DNA of 64,000 nt. Source: Pedobacter polysacchareus. Lineage in GTDB: Bacteria; Bacteroidota; Bacteroidia; Sphingobacteriales; Sphingobacteriaceae. Below, one piece after another: positions 52,146 to 60,441 of this stretch. Both the position numbers and the translations under genes were made by a program. Each line of letters begins with the position of its first letter. The first letter of the stretch is position 1. The notes under the pieces are model-generated. The model worked only from the letters and a program-made list of their open reading frames with translations, was not told where the DNA came from and did no database searches. The stretch covers positions 62,001 through 126,000 of the forward strand of contig NZ_JAHYSS010000004.1 of NCBI RefSeq assembly GCF_019802255.1. The letters run 5' to 3'.

Positions 52146-53342
52146 ATGGAAAGCGCAGCTTACTTAAAATTATTAGAACGGATTGCCGATGGTTCTGCCA
52201 CAGATCAGGAAATTAGTCAGTATAACTCCTGGATCAGTAAGGTAGGAAATCCAGCGGTTTCCTGGGAAGATGCGCAGCTGGGTGATAAAAATCAGATCGA
52301 AAATGAGCTGCTGGCTAGAATCCTGTTGGAAATCCAGCAGAAACCTGAGATAAATAAACCTGTAGAAAGTAATCTTGTAGCAAATGATCCGGTAGAAAAA
52401 GGCTCTAAACTGTGGAAAAGGCTTAGTATTGCCGCTTCCATTCTGCTGATTTCGGGATTGTCTTTTTATGCGATTAATTCTCGCACACTTCATTTGGGCT
52501 TGGAAAAAACAGAAATTGTCAACGACATTCCACCGGGTACTGAACAGGCCATACTGACGCTGGCGAACGGCAAAAAGATTGTGCTGGATGGCGCGGTGAA
52601 TGGAAAAATTGCAGAGCAGGCAGGGATTAGTATTACGAAAACTGCGAATGGACAGCTGGTGTATGAATTAACGGAAAGCAATAAAGAGAATAGTGGTTCT
52701 GCTGCGAATGATTTTAACACGATTGCTACCCCAAGAGGAGGGCAGTATCAATTGAACCTGCCAGATGGTACACGTGTTTGGCTGAATGCTGCTTCTTCGC
52801 TGAAATATCCAATTCGTTTTGGGGAGAGAAACCGGGAGGTAGAACTTCAGGGAGAAGGCTATTTTGAAGTGTCTAAAGATGCATCCAGGCCTTTTAAAGT
52901 AAAATCTGGCACACAGGAACTAGAGGTATTGGGCACGCATTTCAACATCAATAGCTATAGTGATGATCCAGCAAGGAAAACAACTTTGATGGAAGGTTCA
53001 GTCCGCATCAGTTCTACACAATGGAAACAGCCAAGGGTACTGCTGCCAGGTCAGCAGGCCGTTGCCAGCAATGATGGCGTAAAAGTGATCCAGGTGAACC
53101 CGGAGGAAATACTGGACTGGAAGAATGGGAATTTCGTTTTTCAGGATGAGCCATTGGAAAGTATCATGAGAAAAGTAGCCCGATGGTATGATGTGGAGGT
53201 CAGCTATCAGGGAGCACCCGCCGACCTGACTTTTACCGGTGTCGTATCCAGAACCAAAAATATATCCGCCGTATTAAATGCACTGGATAAAACGGGGAAA
53301 GTTCATTTTAAAGTAGCAGGGAAGAAAGTAACCGTATTATAA
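52146..53342 (+). CDS. FecR-family anti-sigma factor
   Basis: From the ATG at 52146 (MESAAYLKLLERIADG) it has 398 residues; GTG 52122 and ATG 52137 are alternatives. The cytoplasmic head is short, followed by a membrane helix (LSIAASILLISGLSFYAI, about residues 99-116). The periplasmic FecR domain contains TPRGGQYQLNLPDGTRVWLN and VELQGEGYFEVSKD. The C-terminal DUF4974 domain (FQDEPLESIMRKVARWYDVEV) should contact the STN domain of SusC. Confidence 0.93.
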   Translation: MESAAYLKLLERIADGSATDQEISQYNSWISKVGNPAVSWEDAQLGDKNQIENELLARILLEIQQKPEINKPVESNLVANDPVEKGSKLWKRLSIAASILLISGLSFYAINSRTLHLGLEKTEIVNDIPPGTEQAILTLANGKKIVLDGAVNGKIAEQAGISITKTANGQLVYELTESNKENSGSAANDFNTIATPRGGQYQLNLPDGTRVWLNAASSLKYPIRFGERNREVELQGEGYFEVSKDASRPFKVKSGTQELEVLGTHFNINSYSDDPARKTTLMEGSVRISSTQWKQPRVLLPGQQAVASNDGVKVIQVNPEEILDWKNGNFVFQDEPLESIMRKVARWYDVEVSYQGAPADLTFTGVVSRTKNISAVLNALDKTGKVHFKVAGKKVTVL

Positions 53343-53413
53343 AAGAAAGAGATTCATTCTATTAAATCGTACAATTAATAAATACAATTAACCTAAAACC
53401 AAATTAACCAGCT

Positions 53414-53437
53414 ATGAACACAAACACATCTCCTTAA
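53414..53437 (+). other. Possible 7-residue leader peptide ORF
   Basis: ATG at 53414 encodes MNTNTSP and stops with TAA at 53435-53437. It lies in the 258-base gap between FecR and SusC, in which no other gene is seen. It is too short for the sequence alone to prove it is translated. Confidence 0.3.
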
Positions 53438-53546
53438 GGACGACATCGCCCTATTCTGAAAAATTGGGAGTGCTCGTAACACCCCCAAATTCTTCTGGGC
53501 TACCTCAATGCTTGCTGAATCAATTGTCAATTAAAACACCTGCTGT

Positions 53547-53577
53547 GCTTCCCTAATCTGTTGGAGGAAAGGGAAGC
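53547..53577 (+). promoter_or_regulatory. Hairpin in the SusC leader
   Basis: GCTTCCCT (53547-53554) pairs perfectly with AGGGAAGC (53570-53577) over a 15-base loop that contains GGAGG. It lies 23 bases before the SusC ATG. There is no T-run, so a terminator is unlikely. Confidence 0.5.
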
Positions 53578-53600
53578 TACGCGTAAACCAAACCAAATGT

Positions 53601-56600
53601 ATGAAATTTTACCATCTGTTTAGAAGCGGCGAATTAGCCGGGTCTTCTAAGACAATCCTTCGAATTATGAGGCTCACCATGATTATAATGACCACTTGCC
53701 TGCTGCAGGTAAGTGCTGCTGGTTTTGCACAGAGAATTACCCTTTCTGAAAGAAACACGGCATTAGTAAAGATTATCCAAAAAATAAGGACACAAAGCGG
53801 CTATGATTTTATGATCGATAGTAAGCTTTTGAATAAGGCAAAGCCGGTGACGGTTAATTTGAAAGGTGCCACGATAGAAGAAGCCATGAAAGCCTGTTTG
53901 GAAGGGCAGCAGATCAGCTTTTCTATTGAAAATAAAATCGTCCTGCTCAATCTGAAAGAAAGTTCAGTGATTGATCGCTTGCTGGATTATATCAATGCCA
54001 TAGACATTAAAGGAAAGGTATTGGATGAAAGCGGACAAGGCTTGCCTGGTGCTAGTGTCAAGGTAAAAGGGAAAACTCAAACGGCCGTGACGGATGCAAA
54101 TGGGGCATTCGCTTTAAAGAACCTAACGGAAGATGACGTCCTGCAGATTTCTTATGTTGGCTATGTCACGCAGGAACTGAAAGTTTCAAAATCGGCAGAC
54201 ATCAATATTAAATTGGTACCACAGCCTTCACAGCTGGGAGAGCTGGTAGTGGTGGGTTTTGGAACGCAGAAGAAAGCGAATGTGATCGGATCGGTGGCAC
54301 AGGTTTCCGCAAAAGAGATCAACGATCGCCCGGTGAGCTCTTTGTCGAACGCCTTAACAGGAATGCTGCCTGGAGTAAGTATCATTCAGCGCAGCGGACA
54401 GCCGGGGCTGACTAATACTTCCATTCAAGTAAGGGGAGTTGGCTCTTTTGGTGCCAGTGCGGCGGCTTTGATTTTGGTAGATGGGATTCCAGTAAATTCA
54501 TTTGATGATATCGATCCAAATGACGTAGAGAATATTTCCGTGCTGAAGGATGCTTCTACTGCGGCAATTTATGGTTCCCGCGCTTCTAACGGCGTAATCC
54601 TGGTGACCACCAAAACAGGTAAGAGCAGCGATGGCAAGATAAAAATCGCCTATAATGGCTATTCTGGGACGCAAAAAGCAACGGAGTATCCTGAGTTTGT
54701 CAATTCCGCAGACTATGCTACTTTAATGAATGAAGCGGTTCCGGGCGCCTATACAGCAGAGCAGATTGAGAAATATAGAAATGGTTCCGATCCGGATAAC
54801 TATCCGAATGTGAATTATGCTGACCTGGTGTTTAAGAAATCTACCTTTCAAACCGGTCATAACCTTTCCTTTTCGAATAGCACACAAAACACACAATACA
54901 TGTTGTCTATGGGTTACCTGTATCAAAATGGGATTGTAAAAAATAACGATTACAGCCGTTACAATCTGCGGTTCAATATGACCAATACTTTTACCCCAAA
55001 CTTGAAATTAACTACTCGTTTGTCTGGCGCACAATACCTGAATCATGAGCCTGCACCACCGGCCACCTTGGATTGGACAAATATGCTGGGTAATATCAGT
55101 CAGGTGATCCGGGTGCCTGCCATCTATGTGAATCAACTGAGCAATGGGGATTATGGTCTTGGGGTAGTGGGTAAAGGAACACCCGTTTCTTACACCGATA
55201 ACGATTCCTTTTTCAAGGATAAACAAACCGATCTATTGGTCAACACCCGTTTGGATTGGGATCCGATCAAAGACCTGAAGTTATCTGTCATTGCAGGATA
55301 CACCCAATTGAACGATAATTCACAGCGTTTCCTGGCCAATCAACGCCTGACTTCCAAGCTGACTTTAGGCCCGGGTTCACTGAGCCAGGGAAATGCACTG
55401 AATACCTATAAGACTTTACAGCAGCTGGCAGAATATAAAAAAACGATCGGTAAGCATGAATTCGGTGTTTTGCTGGGACATTCTTATGAATACAAAAAGT
55501 TCTCCTCTTTTTCGGCCAATAGGACAGGTTACAACAGTAACACGCTGACAGAACTCAATGCCGGTGATGCCAACACACAGAAGAATACGGGAACGGCGGC
55601 AGAATATGCGCTGGATTCTTATTTTGGCAGGTTAAATTATAACTATGGTGGGAAATATCTTGCGGAAGGAACGATCAGGTATGATGGCTCTTCCCGCTTT
55701 CCTACAAATGACAAATATGCAGGTTTCTCTGCAATGGCTGTAGGCTGGAGAATTTCTGAAGAGTCCTTCCTGAAAGACAAGCTGGGCTGGCTGACAGATT
55801 TAAAATTAAAAGCTTCAATCGGCGTACTGGGCAATCAGAATATCCTGTTCAATAATGCGCAGGATTATTACCCTTATCAGGGAAAATTAACACCAGGCAG
55901 TAATTATCCCTTTGGAGGAGCGCTTTCTTCCGGGGTGGCTTATGTGACTTTAACTGATCCAACCATTCACTGGGAGTCTACCAGGACGAAGGATGCAGGA
56001 GTTGATGCGACCTTGTTTAAAGGGAAGTTAAATCTGAGTGCTACTTATTTCGACCGTTATACTTATGACATTCTGGTAAGTCCGGCAGGTAGTGTATCCA
56101 ATGTACTGGGCTTCGGCGTAGGGGTTCAGAACTCCGGAAAGCTGAGTAACAAAGGCTGGGAATTTACTGCGGCTTATCGGGATCAGATTGGTGAATTCTC
56201 TTATAATATCAGTACTAATCTTTCCATTATCAACAATAAGGTGCTGGATCTTGGCGTAGGAAATATTACCCAGTTAAATGGGCTAACGGGTAATGGAAGT
56301 TCTCTGTTTATTGGTTCTCCAATGAACATCTACTACGGATATCAGGCAGATGGTTTATTTAAAGATGCCAATGATATCGCCAATTATGCAGATCAGAAGA
56401 CGATCAATCCGAAAGTTCAGCCAGGAGATATTAAATATAAAGACATTAGTGGTCCAAACGGTGTACCAGATGGTAAGGTAGATGCCATTTATGACCGCAC
56501 CGTATTGGGCAGTACAATTCCTAAGTATAGTTACGGAATCAATCTGGGCGCTAGTTATCACAATTTTGATATCTCTATCCTCTTACAGGGAGTAGCTAAA

Positions 56601-57005
56601 GTAAATGGCTATTTAAGTGAATATGCAGGGTATGCTTTCTATCAAAATGGAAATATTCAGAAATGGCAGGCAGAAGACCACTGGTCGGCCGCCAACCCAA
56701 ATCCGAATGCGAAATACCCCCGCTTAGAGGCAATCACCAATCAGGGAACACCAAATACGCTGACTTCTTCTTTCTGGATGCTGAATGGAAACTACCTGAA
56801 AGTAAGAAATGTGCAGCTGGGGTATAAGTTTAATGGTATCGCGCTGAAAAAAGCAGGGATAGAAAACTTAAGGGTATATCTGACGGCACAAAATCCATTG
56901 GCATTTAGTAAATATCCTAAAGGCTGGGATCCGGAGATCAATACTACGGGGAATTATTATCCTATTATGGCGAATTATACGCTGGGTCTAAATGTTAATT
57001 TCTAA
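53601..57005 (+). CDS. SusC-family TonB-linked outer membrane protein with STN domain
   Basis: The 1134-residue protein has a signal (LTMIIMTTCLLQVSAAGFAQ), an STN domain (about residues 55-115; ALVKIIQKIRTQSGYDFMID) that signals to FecR, a carboxypeptidase-regulatory-like domain (IKGKVLDESGQGLPGASVK), a plug with TVGFGTQKKANV-like and GVGSFGASAAALILVDGIPV, and the barrel. It is paired with SusD 12 bases downstream. SusC/D import oligosaccharides or other polymers. The substrate here is suggested only by the adjoining sulfatase. Confidence 0.95.
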   Translation: MKFYHLFRSGELAGSSKTILRIMRLTMIIMTTCLLQVSAAGFAQRITLSERNTALVKIIQKIRTQSGYDFMIDSKLLNKAKPVTVNLKGATIEEAMKACLEGQQISFSIENKIVLLNLKESSVIDRLLDYINAIDIKGKVLDESGQGLPGASVKVKGKTQTAVTDANGAFALKNLTEDDVLQISYVGYVTQELKVSKSADINIKLVPQPSQLGELVVVGFGTQKKANVIGSVAQVSAKEINDRPVSSLSNALTGMLPGVSIIQRSGQPGLTNTSIQVRGVGSFGASAAALILVDGIPVNSFDDIDPNDVENISVLKDASTAAIYGSRASNGVILVTTKTGKSSDGKIKIAYNGYSGTQKATEYPEFVNSADYATLMNEAVPGAYTAEQIEKYRNGSDPDNYPNVNYADLVFKKSTFQTGHNLSFSNSTQNTQYMLSMGYLYQNGIVKNNDYSRYNLRFNMTNTFTPNLKLTTRLSGAQYLNHEPAPPATLDWTNMLGNISQVIRVPAIYVNQLSNGDYGLGVVGKGTPVSYTDNDSFFKDKQTDLLVNTRLDWDPIKDLKLSVIAGYTQLNDNSQRFLANQRLTSKLTLGPGSLSQGNALNTYKTLQQLAEYKKTIGKHEFGVLLGHSYEYKKFSSFSANRTGYNSNTLTELNAGDANTQKNTGTAAEYALDSYFGRLNYNYGGKYLAEGTIRYDGSSRFPTNDKYAGFSAMAVGWRISEESFLKDKLGWLTDLKLKASIGVLGNQNILFNNAQDYYPYQGKLTPGSNYPFGGALSSGVAYVTLTDPTIHWESTRTKDAGVDATLFKGKLNLSATYFDRYTYDILVSPAGSVSNVLGFGVGVQNSGKLSNKGWEFTAAYRDQIGEFSYNISTNLSIINNKVLDLGVGNITQLNGLTGNGSSLFIGSPMNIYYGYQADGLFKDANDIANYADQKTINPKVQPGDIKYKDISGPNGVPDGKVDAIYDRTVLGSTIPKYSYGINLGASYHNFDISILLQGVAKVNGYLSEYAGYAFYQNGNIQKWQAEDHWSAANPNPNAKYPRLEAITNQGTPNTLTSSFWMLNGNYLKVRNVQLGYKFNGIALKKAGIENLRVYLTAQNPLAFSKYPKGWDPEINTTGNYYPIMANYTLGLNVNF

Positions 57006-57017
57006 AAGCTATTTAAA

Positions 57018-58676
57018 ATGAAGATTACCTATCTATATAAATTTCTGCTGCCGGTATTGTTAGTCTCGGCAGTATGGAGCTCCTGCAAAAAGGAACTCAA
57101 TAAAACACCATTGGACCAGTTTTCTACCGAGTCTTTCTGGACGAGCCAAGCCAATGTAAACCTGGCGCTGGCAGGGATGTACAGAGGGAATATCCAAATG
57201 TCAGCGAACCCTACCGGGGCGGAATATTCGGCTACTGACTGGTGGTCTTACCATGGCTTGCTGTACACAGAGTTTGCTACGGATAATGCGTACGACAGAC
57301 GCGGCGACAATTCCGGCTTTAATACCCTGACCAATGGAACACTGACCGCTACCAATAGTTATCTCGGAAATTACTGGACGGCCAGTTATGCCCGGATTGC
57401 GCGTTGTAATTACTTTATGGAAAATATTTCCAAAGCGGATATTGATCCGGCCATTCAAGCCAGGATGGTTGCGGAAGCCAGGTTTTTGAGGGCATGTCAG
57501 TATTTTTACCTTTCTCAGTTCTTTGGTTCGGTGCCATTGATACAAAAAGTACTGACCGCAGCAGAAGCCAATACCGTAACGAAGGCCAGCAAACAAGCGG
57601 TTCAGGATTTTGCAGAACAAGAGTTTAAAGCAACTGCACTGGCATTGCCAAGATATGGACAGATGGCAGGATCGGAAAGAGGGAGAGCAACTGCGCAGGC
57701 AGCTTTGGCTTTTCTAGGCCGTTTATACCTGGCGGAAGAAAAATGGACGGATGCTGCGGCGGCCTATAAACAGATCATTGATTTTGGCGACAACAGCATA
57801 GATCCGAACTTTGAAAGTTTATTTAATGGCACGAATGAAACGAGCAAAGAGATCATTTTTGCAACACAATATCAGCAGGATCTGGCGCCGAATGCCATGA
57901 TGCAGCACAATTACCCAGCTACATTGGGTGGTTTTATGCTGGATTGTCCATTGGGAAGTCTGGTAGAATCTTATGAATTTAATGATGGGACGCCTTTTTC
58001 CTTTACTGATCCAAGGTATAATGCCGCGAATCCGGGACTGAACCGTGATCCAAGATTAAAGTTCACGGTGCTCTACAATGGACAGCCATTTAAAAATATC
58101 ATCTATAATAGTCATCCAGATGCAACCAGTTCAGCAGATCAGCTGACTACTACCAAGCAGGGAACGAGAACAGGTTTCGCGTTAAAGAAATTCAATAGTG
58201 AAGCCTTTAGCGGTGGCGATTTACAAAATTCAGGGATCGATTTGCCGATTATCCGTTATGCGGAAGTGTTGCTAGGGTATCTGGAGGCAAAACTGGAAGC
58301 AGGACAAGCCAGTGATCAAGGCCTGTTGGATGCCACAATTAACAAGGTTAGAGGACGCAGTACGGTGAATATGCCTCCGGTAACAGAAATGAATCCTGCC
58401 GCGCTGCGTGTGATTTTGCGCAGGGAACGTAGAAATGAACTTGCCCTGGAAGGCATTCGTTATTGGGATTTACTGCGCTGGAAAAACATCGGACAGGTAT
58501 TGAACGGTGATTTTTATGGGGCTGCATTTCCAGGTGCCGTAAACCTCCGTAAAAAGGGAAGTACGGTTGATCCTTACAGCCGCTGGTATGTGACTTCGAA
58601 AACATTTCGCATCGGACAGGATGAGTTATGGCCTATCCCACAGTCGGAAGTGAGTATTAACCCAAATCTGAAGTAA
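57018..58676 (+). CDS. SusD-family (RagB) surface lipoprotein
   Basis: The 552-residue SusD has a lipoprotein signal (LLVSAVWSSCKKELNKTPLD) and the helical TPR-like fold of the family (VAEARFLRACQYFYLSQFFG, ATAQAALAFLGRLYLAEEKW). The C-terminal region includes LRRERRNELALEGIRYWDLLRW, a well-known SusD segment. It binds substrate at the surface as the partner of SusC. The sulfatase gene starts 56 bases later. Confidence 0.95.
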   Translation: MKITYLYKFLLPVLLVSAVWSSCKKELNKTPLDQFSTESFWTSQANVNLALAGMYRGNIQMSANPTGAEYSATDWWSYHGLLYTEFATDNAYDRRGDNSGFNTLTNGTLTATNSYLGNYWTASYARIARCNYFMENISKADIDPAIQARMVAEARFLRACQYFYLSQFFGSVPLIQKVLTAAEANTVTKASKQAVQDFAEQEFKATALALPRYGQMAGSERGRATAQAALAFLGRLYLAEEKWTDAAAAYKQIIDFGDNSIDPNFESLFNGTNETSKEIIFATQYQQDLAPNAMMQHNYPATLGGFMLDCPLGSLVESYEFNDGTPFSFTDPRYNAANPGLNRDPRLKFTVLYNGQPFKNIIYNSHPDATSSADQLTTTKQGTRTGFALKKFNSEAFSGGDLQNSGIDLPIIRYAEVLLGYLEAKLEAGQASDQGLLDATINKVRGRSTVNMPPVTEMNPAALRVILRRERRNELALEGIRYWDLLRWKNIGQVLNGDFYGAAFPGAVNLRKKGSTVDPYSRWYVTSKTFRIGQDELWPIPQSEVSINPNLK

Positions 58677-58732
58677 TTTATCTGGCCGCCCCTATTTGTT
58701 TTTATCTTAGGGGCAGCTTAAATCACACACAC

Positions 58733-60256
58733 ATGAATAAGAACCTATTGACCCTTTTTTTTATGGCATTGGCCTGTACGGCCATTGGCCAGACCGCAAA
58801 AAAGCCCAAGAAAAATTTACCCAACGTCATTTATATTTGTGCAGATGACCTCGGTTATGGAGATCTGAGCTGTTATGGCGCTACAAAGATCAATACCCCA
58901 AACTTAGACCGCCTGGCGGCAGAAGGCATCCGCTTTACCGATGGCCATGCCACCTCTGCTACCTGCACGCCTTCGCGTTATGCCTTCATGACCGGCGAAT
59001 ATCCATGGCGTAGAAAAGGAACCGGAATTTTGCCTGGTGATGCCGCATTGATCATTCCTACCGATAAGACTACACTGCCGAATCTTTTTAAGAAAGCAGG
59101 TTATCAAACTGGGATTGTCGGAAAATGGCATCTGGGTATTGGTGAAGCCGTTGCTAAAGATTGGAACGGAGAGTTGAAACCAGGACCTAATGAGGTTGGT
59201 TTTGACTATTCGTTCATTTTTCCTGCTACTGCAGACCGCGTACCAACGGTATTCCTGGAAAACCATAAAGTGCTGGCTTTAGAAGCTAATGATCCTATTG
59301 AAGTCGATTATAAACAAAAAGTTGGAAACGATCCAACCGGAAAAGACCATCCTGAATTGCTGAAAATGCAGAGCTCGCCAGGACAAGGGCACAACCAGAC
59401 CATCGTGAATGGCATTGGCCGTATCGGTTACATGAGCGGTGGTAAAATGGCAAGATGGGTAGATGAAGAGGTTTCGACCACTTTCTTAAGTACTGCTCAG
59501 GGCTTTATTGAGAAAAATCAGCACCAGCCTTTCTTCCTGTATTATGCCTTAACAGAGCCGCATGTGCCGCGTATGCCGGCCACCCGATTTAAAGGTATGA
59601 GTGGCTTAGGTTTGCGTGGGGACGCAATTTTACAGTTAGACTGGACGATTGGCGAGATCATGAAACAGCTGAAATTGTTGGGCATTGATAAAAATACCAT
59701 GATTGTATTTACTAGTGACAATGGTCCGGTACTGGACGATGGTTATCAGGATGAGGCAGTCACAAAACAGAATGGACATCAGCCTGCAGGTGTACTGCGC
59801 GGTGGAAAATACAGTGCGTTAGAAGGTGGTACAAGGGTCCCATTTATTGTGAGCTGGCCAGGTCAGCTGAAACCTCAAGTGTCTTCGGCATTAGTGAGTC
59901 AAATGGATTTACTGGCTTCTTTTTCGAAGTTGATCCAACAGCCGATTCCTGCTGGTGATGCGCCAGATAGTGAAAACGTATTGGAGGCGCTGATGGGTAA
60001 ATCCCAAAAAGGCAGATCTGTATTTGTGGAACAAGGAGGCCCGCTTTCGCTATTGAAAGATGGCTGGAAATACATTAGTCCGAGTAATGGCGGTGCTTTT
60101 ATGCAGGACGTAGGAATTGAAACCGGCAATCTGCCCACCGCACAATTGTACCATTTAACGGAAGATCTTGCAGAAAAGAACAACCTGGCTTCAAAATATC
60201 CGGAAAGGGTAAAAGAGATGGCCGCGTTGCTGGAAGAGATTAAATCGAAAAAATAA
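58733..60256 (+). CDS. Exported type I (formylglycine) sulfatase
   Basis: The 507-residue S1 sulfatase has a signal peptide ending AIGQ. The metal site is YICADDLGYGD (Asp38-39). The formylglycine motif is CTPSR with Cys78, so it depends on an anaerobic-type or other maturase encoded elsewhere. The histidine-containing segments GKWHLG and the region TEPHVPRMP support the family. The terminator at 60269 ends the operon. The target could be a sulfated glycan or another sulfate ester; it cannot be told from the sequence. Confidence 0.93.
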   Translation: MNKNLLTLFFMALACTAIGQTAKKPKKNLPNVIYICADDLGYGDLSCYGATKINTPNLDRLAAEGIRFTDGHATSATCTPSRYAFMTGEYPWRRKGTGILPGDAALIIPTDKTTLPNLFKKAGYQTGIVGKWHLGIGEAVAKDWNGELKPGPNEVGFDYSFIFPATADRVPTVFLENHKVLALEANDPIEVDYKQKVGNDPTGKDHPELLKMQSSPGQGHNQTIVNGIGRIGYMSGGKMARWVDEEVSTTFLSTAQGFIEKNQHQPFFLYYALTEPHVPRMPATRFKGMSGLGLRGDAILQLDWTIGEIMKQLKLLGIDKNTMIVFTSDNGPVLDDGYQDEAVTKQNGHQPAGVLRGGKYSALEGGTRVPFIVSWPGQLKPQVSSALVSQMDLLASFSKLIQQPIPAGDAPDSENVLEALMGKSQKGRSVFVEQGGPLSLLKDGWKYISPSNGGAFMQDVGIETGNLPTAQLYHLTEDLAEKNNLASKYPERVKEMAALLEEIKSKK

Positions 60257-60268
60257 ATAGTATTCAGC

Positions 60269-60299
60269 AGAGCCCGATCTTCGATTCGGGCTCTTTTTA
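60269..60299 (+). terminator. Terminator after the sulfatase
   Basis: A perfect 9-bp stem AGAGCCCGA (60269-60277) with TCGGGCTCT (60286-60294), an 8-base loop and a T-run. Confidence 0.92.
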
Positions 60300-60387
60300 T
60301 TTTAGGCGCTTTGCATAGGGTATAAATCCGTGTTTTATATCGTAAAACGATCGGTTTTTAATCATTATTAATTAACAGCATTCTTCT

Positions 60388-60395
60388 TATCTTTG
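60388..60395 (+). promoter_or_regulatory. -7 promoter box of the Pif1-like helicase gene
   Basis: TATCTTTG is a full TAnnTTTG match, 46 bases before the ATG at 60442. Confidence 0.5.
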
Positions 60396-60441
60396 AGCAC
60401 AACAATTTAAAGATGGTTTATTTTTAATTGATGCCAATAAT

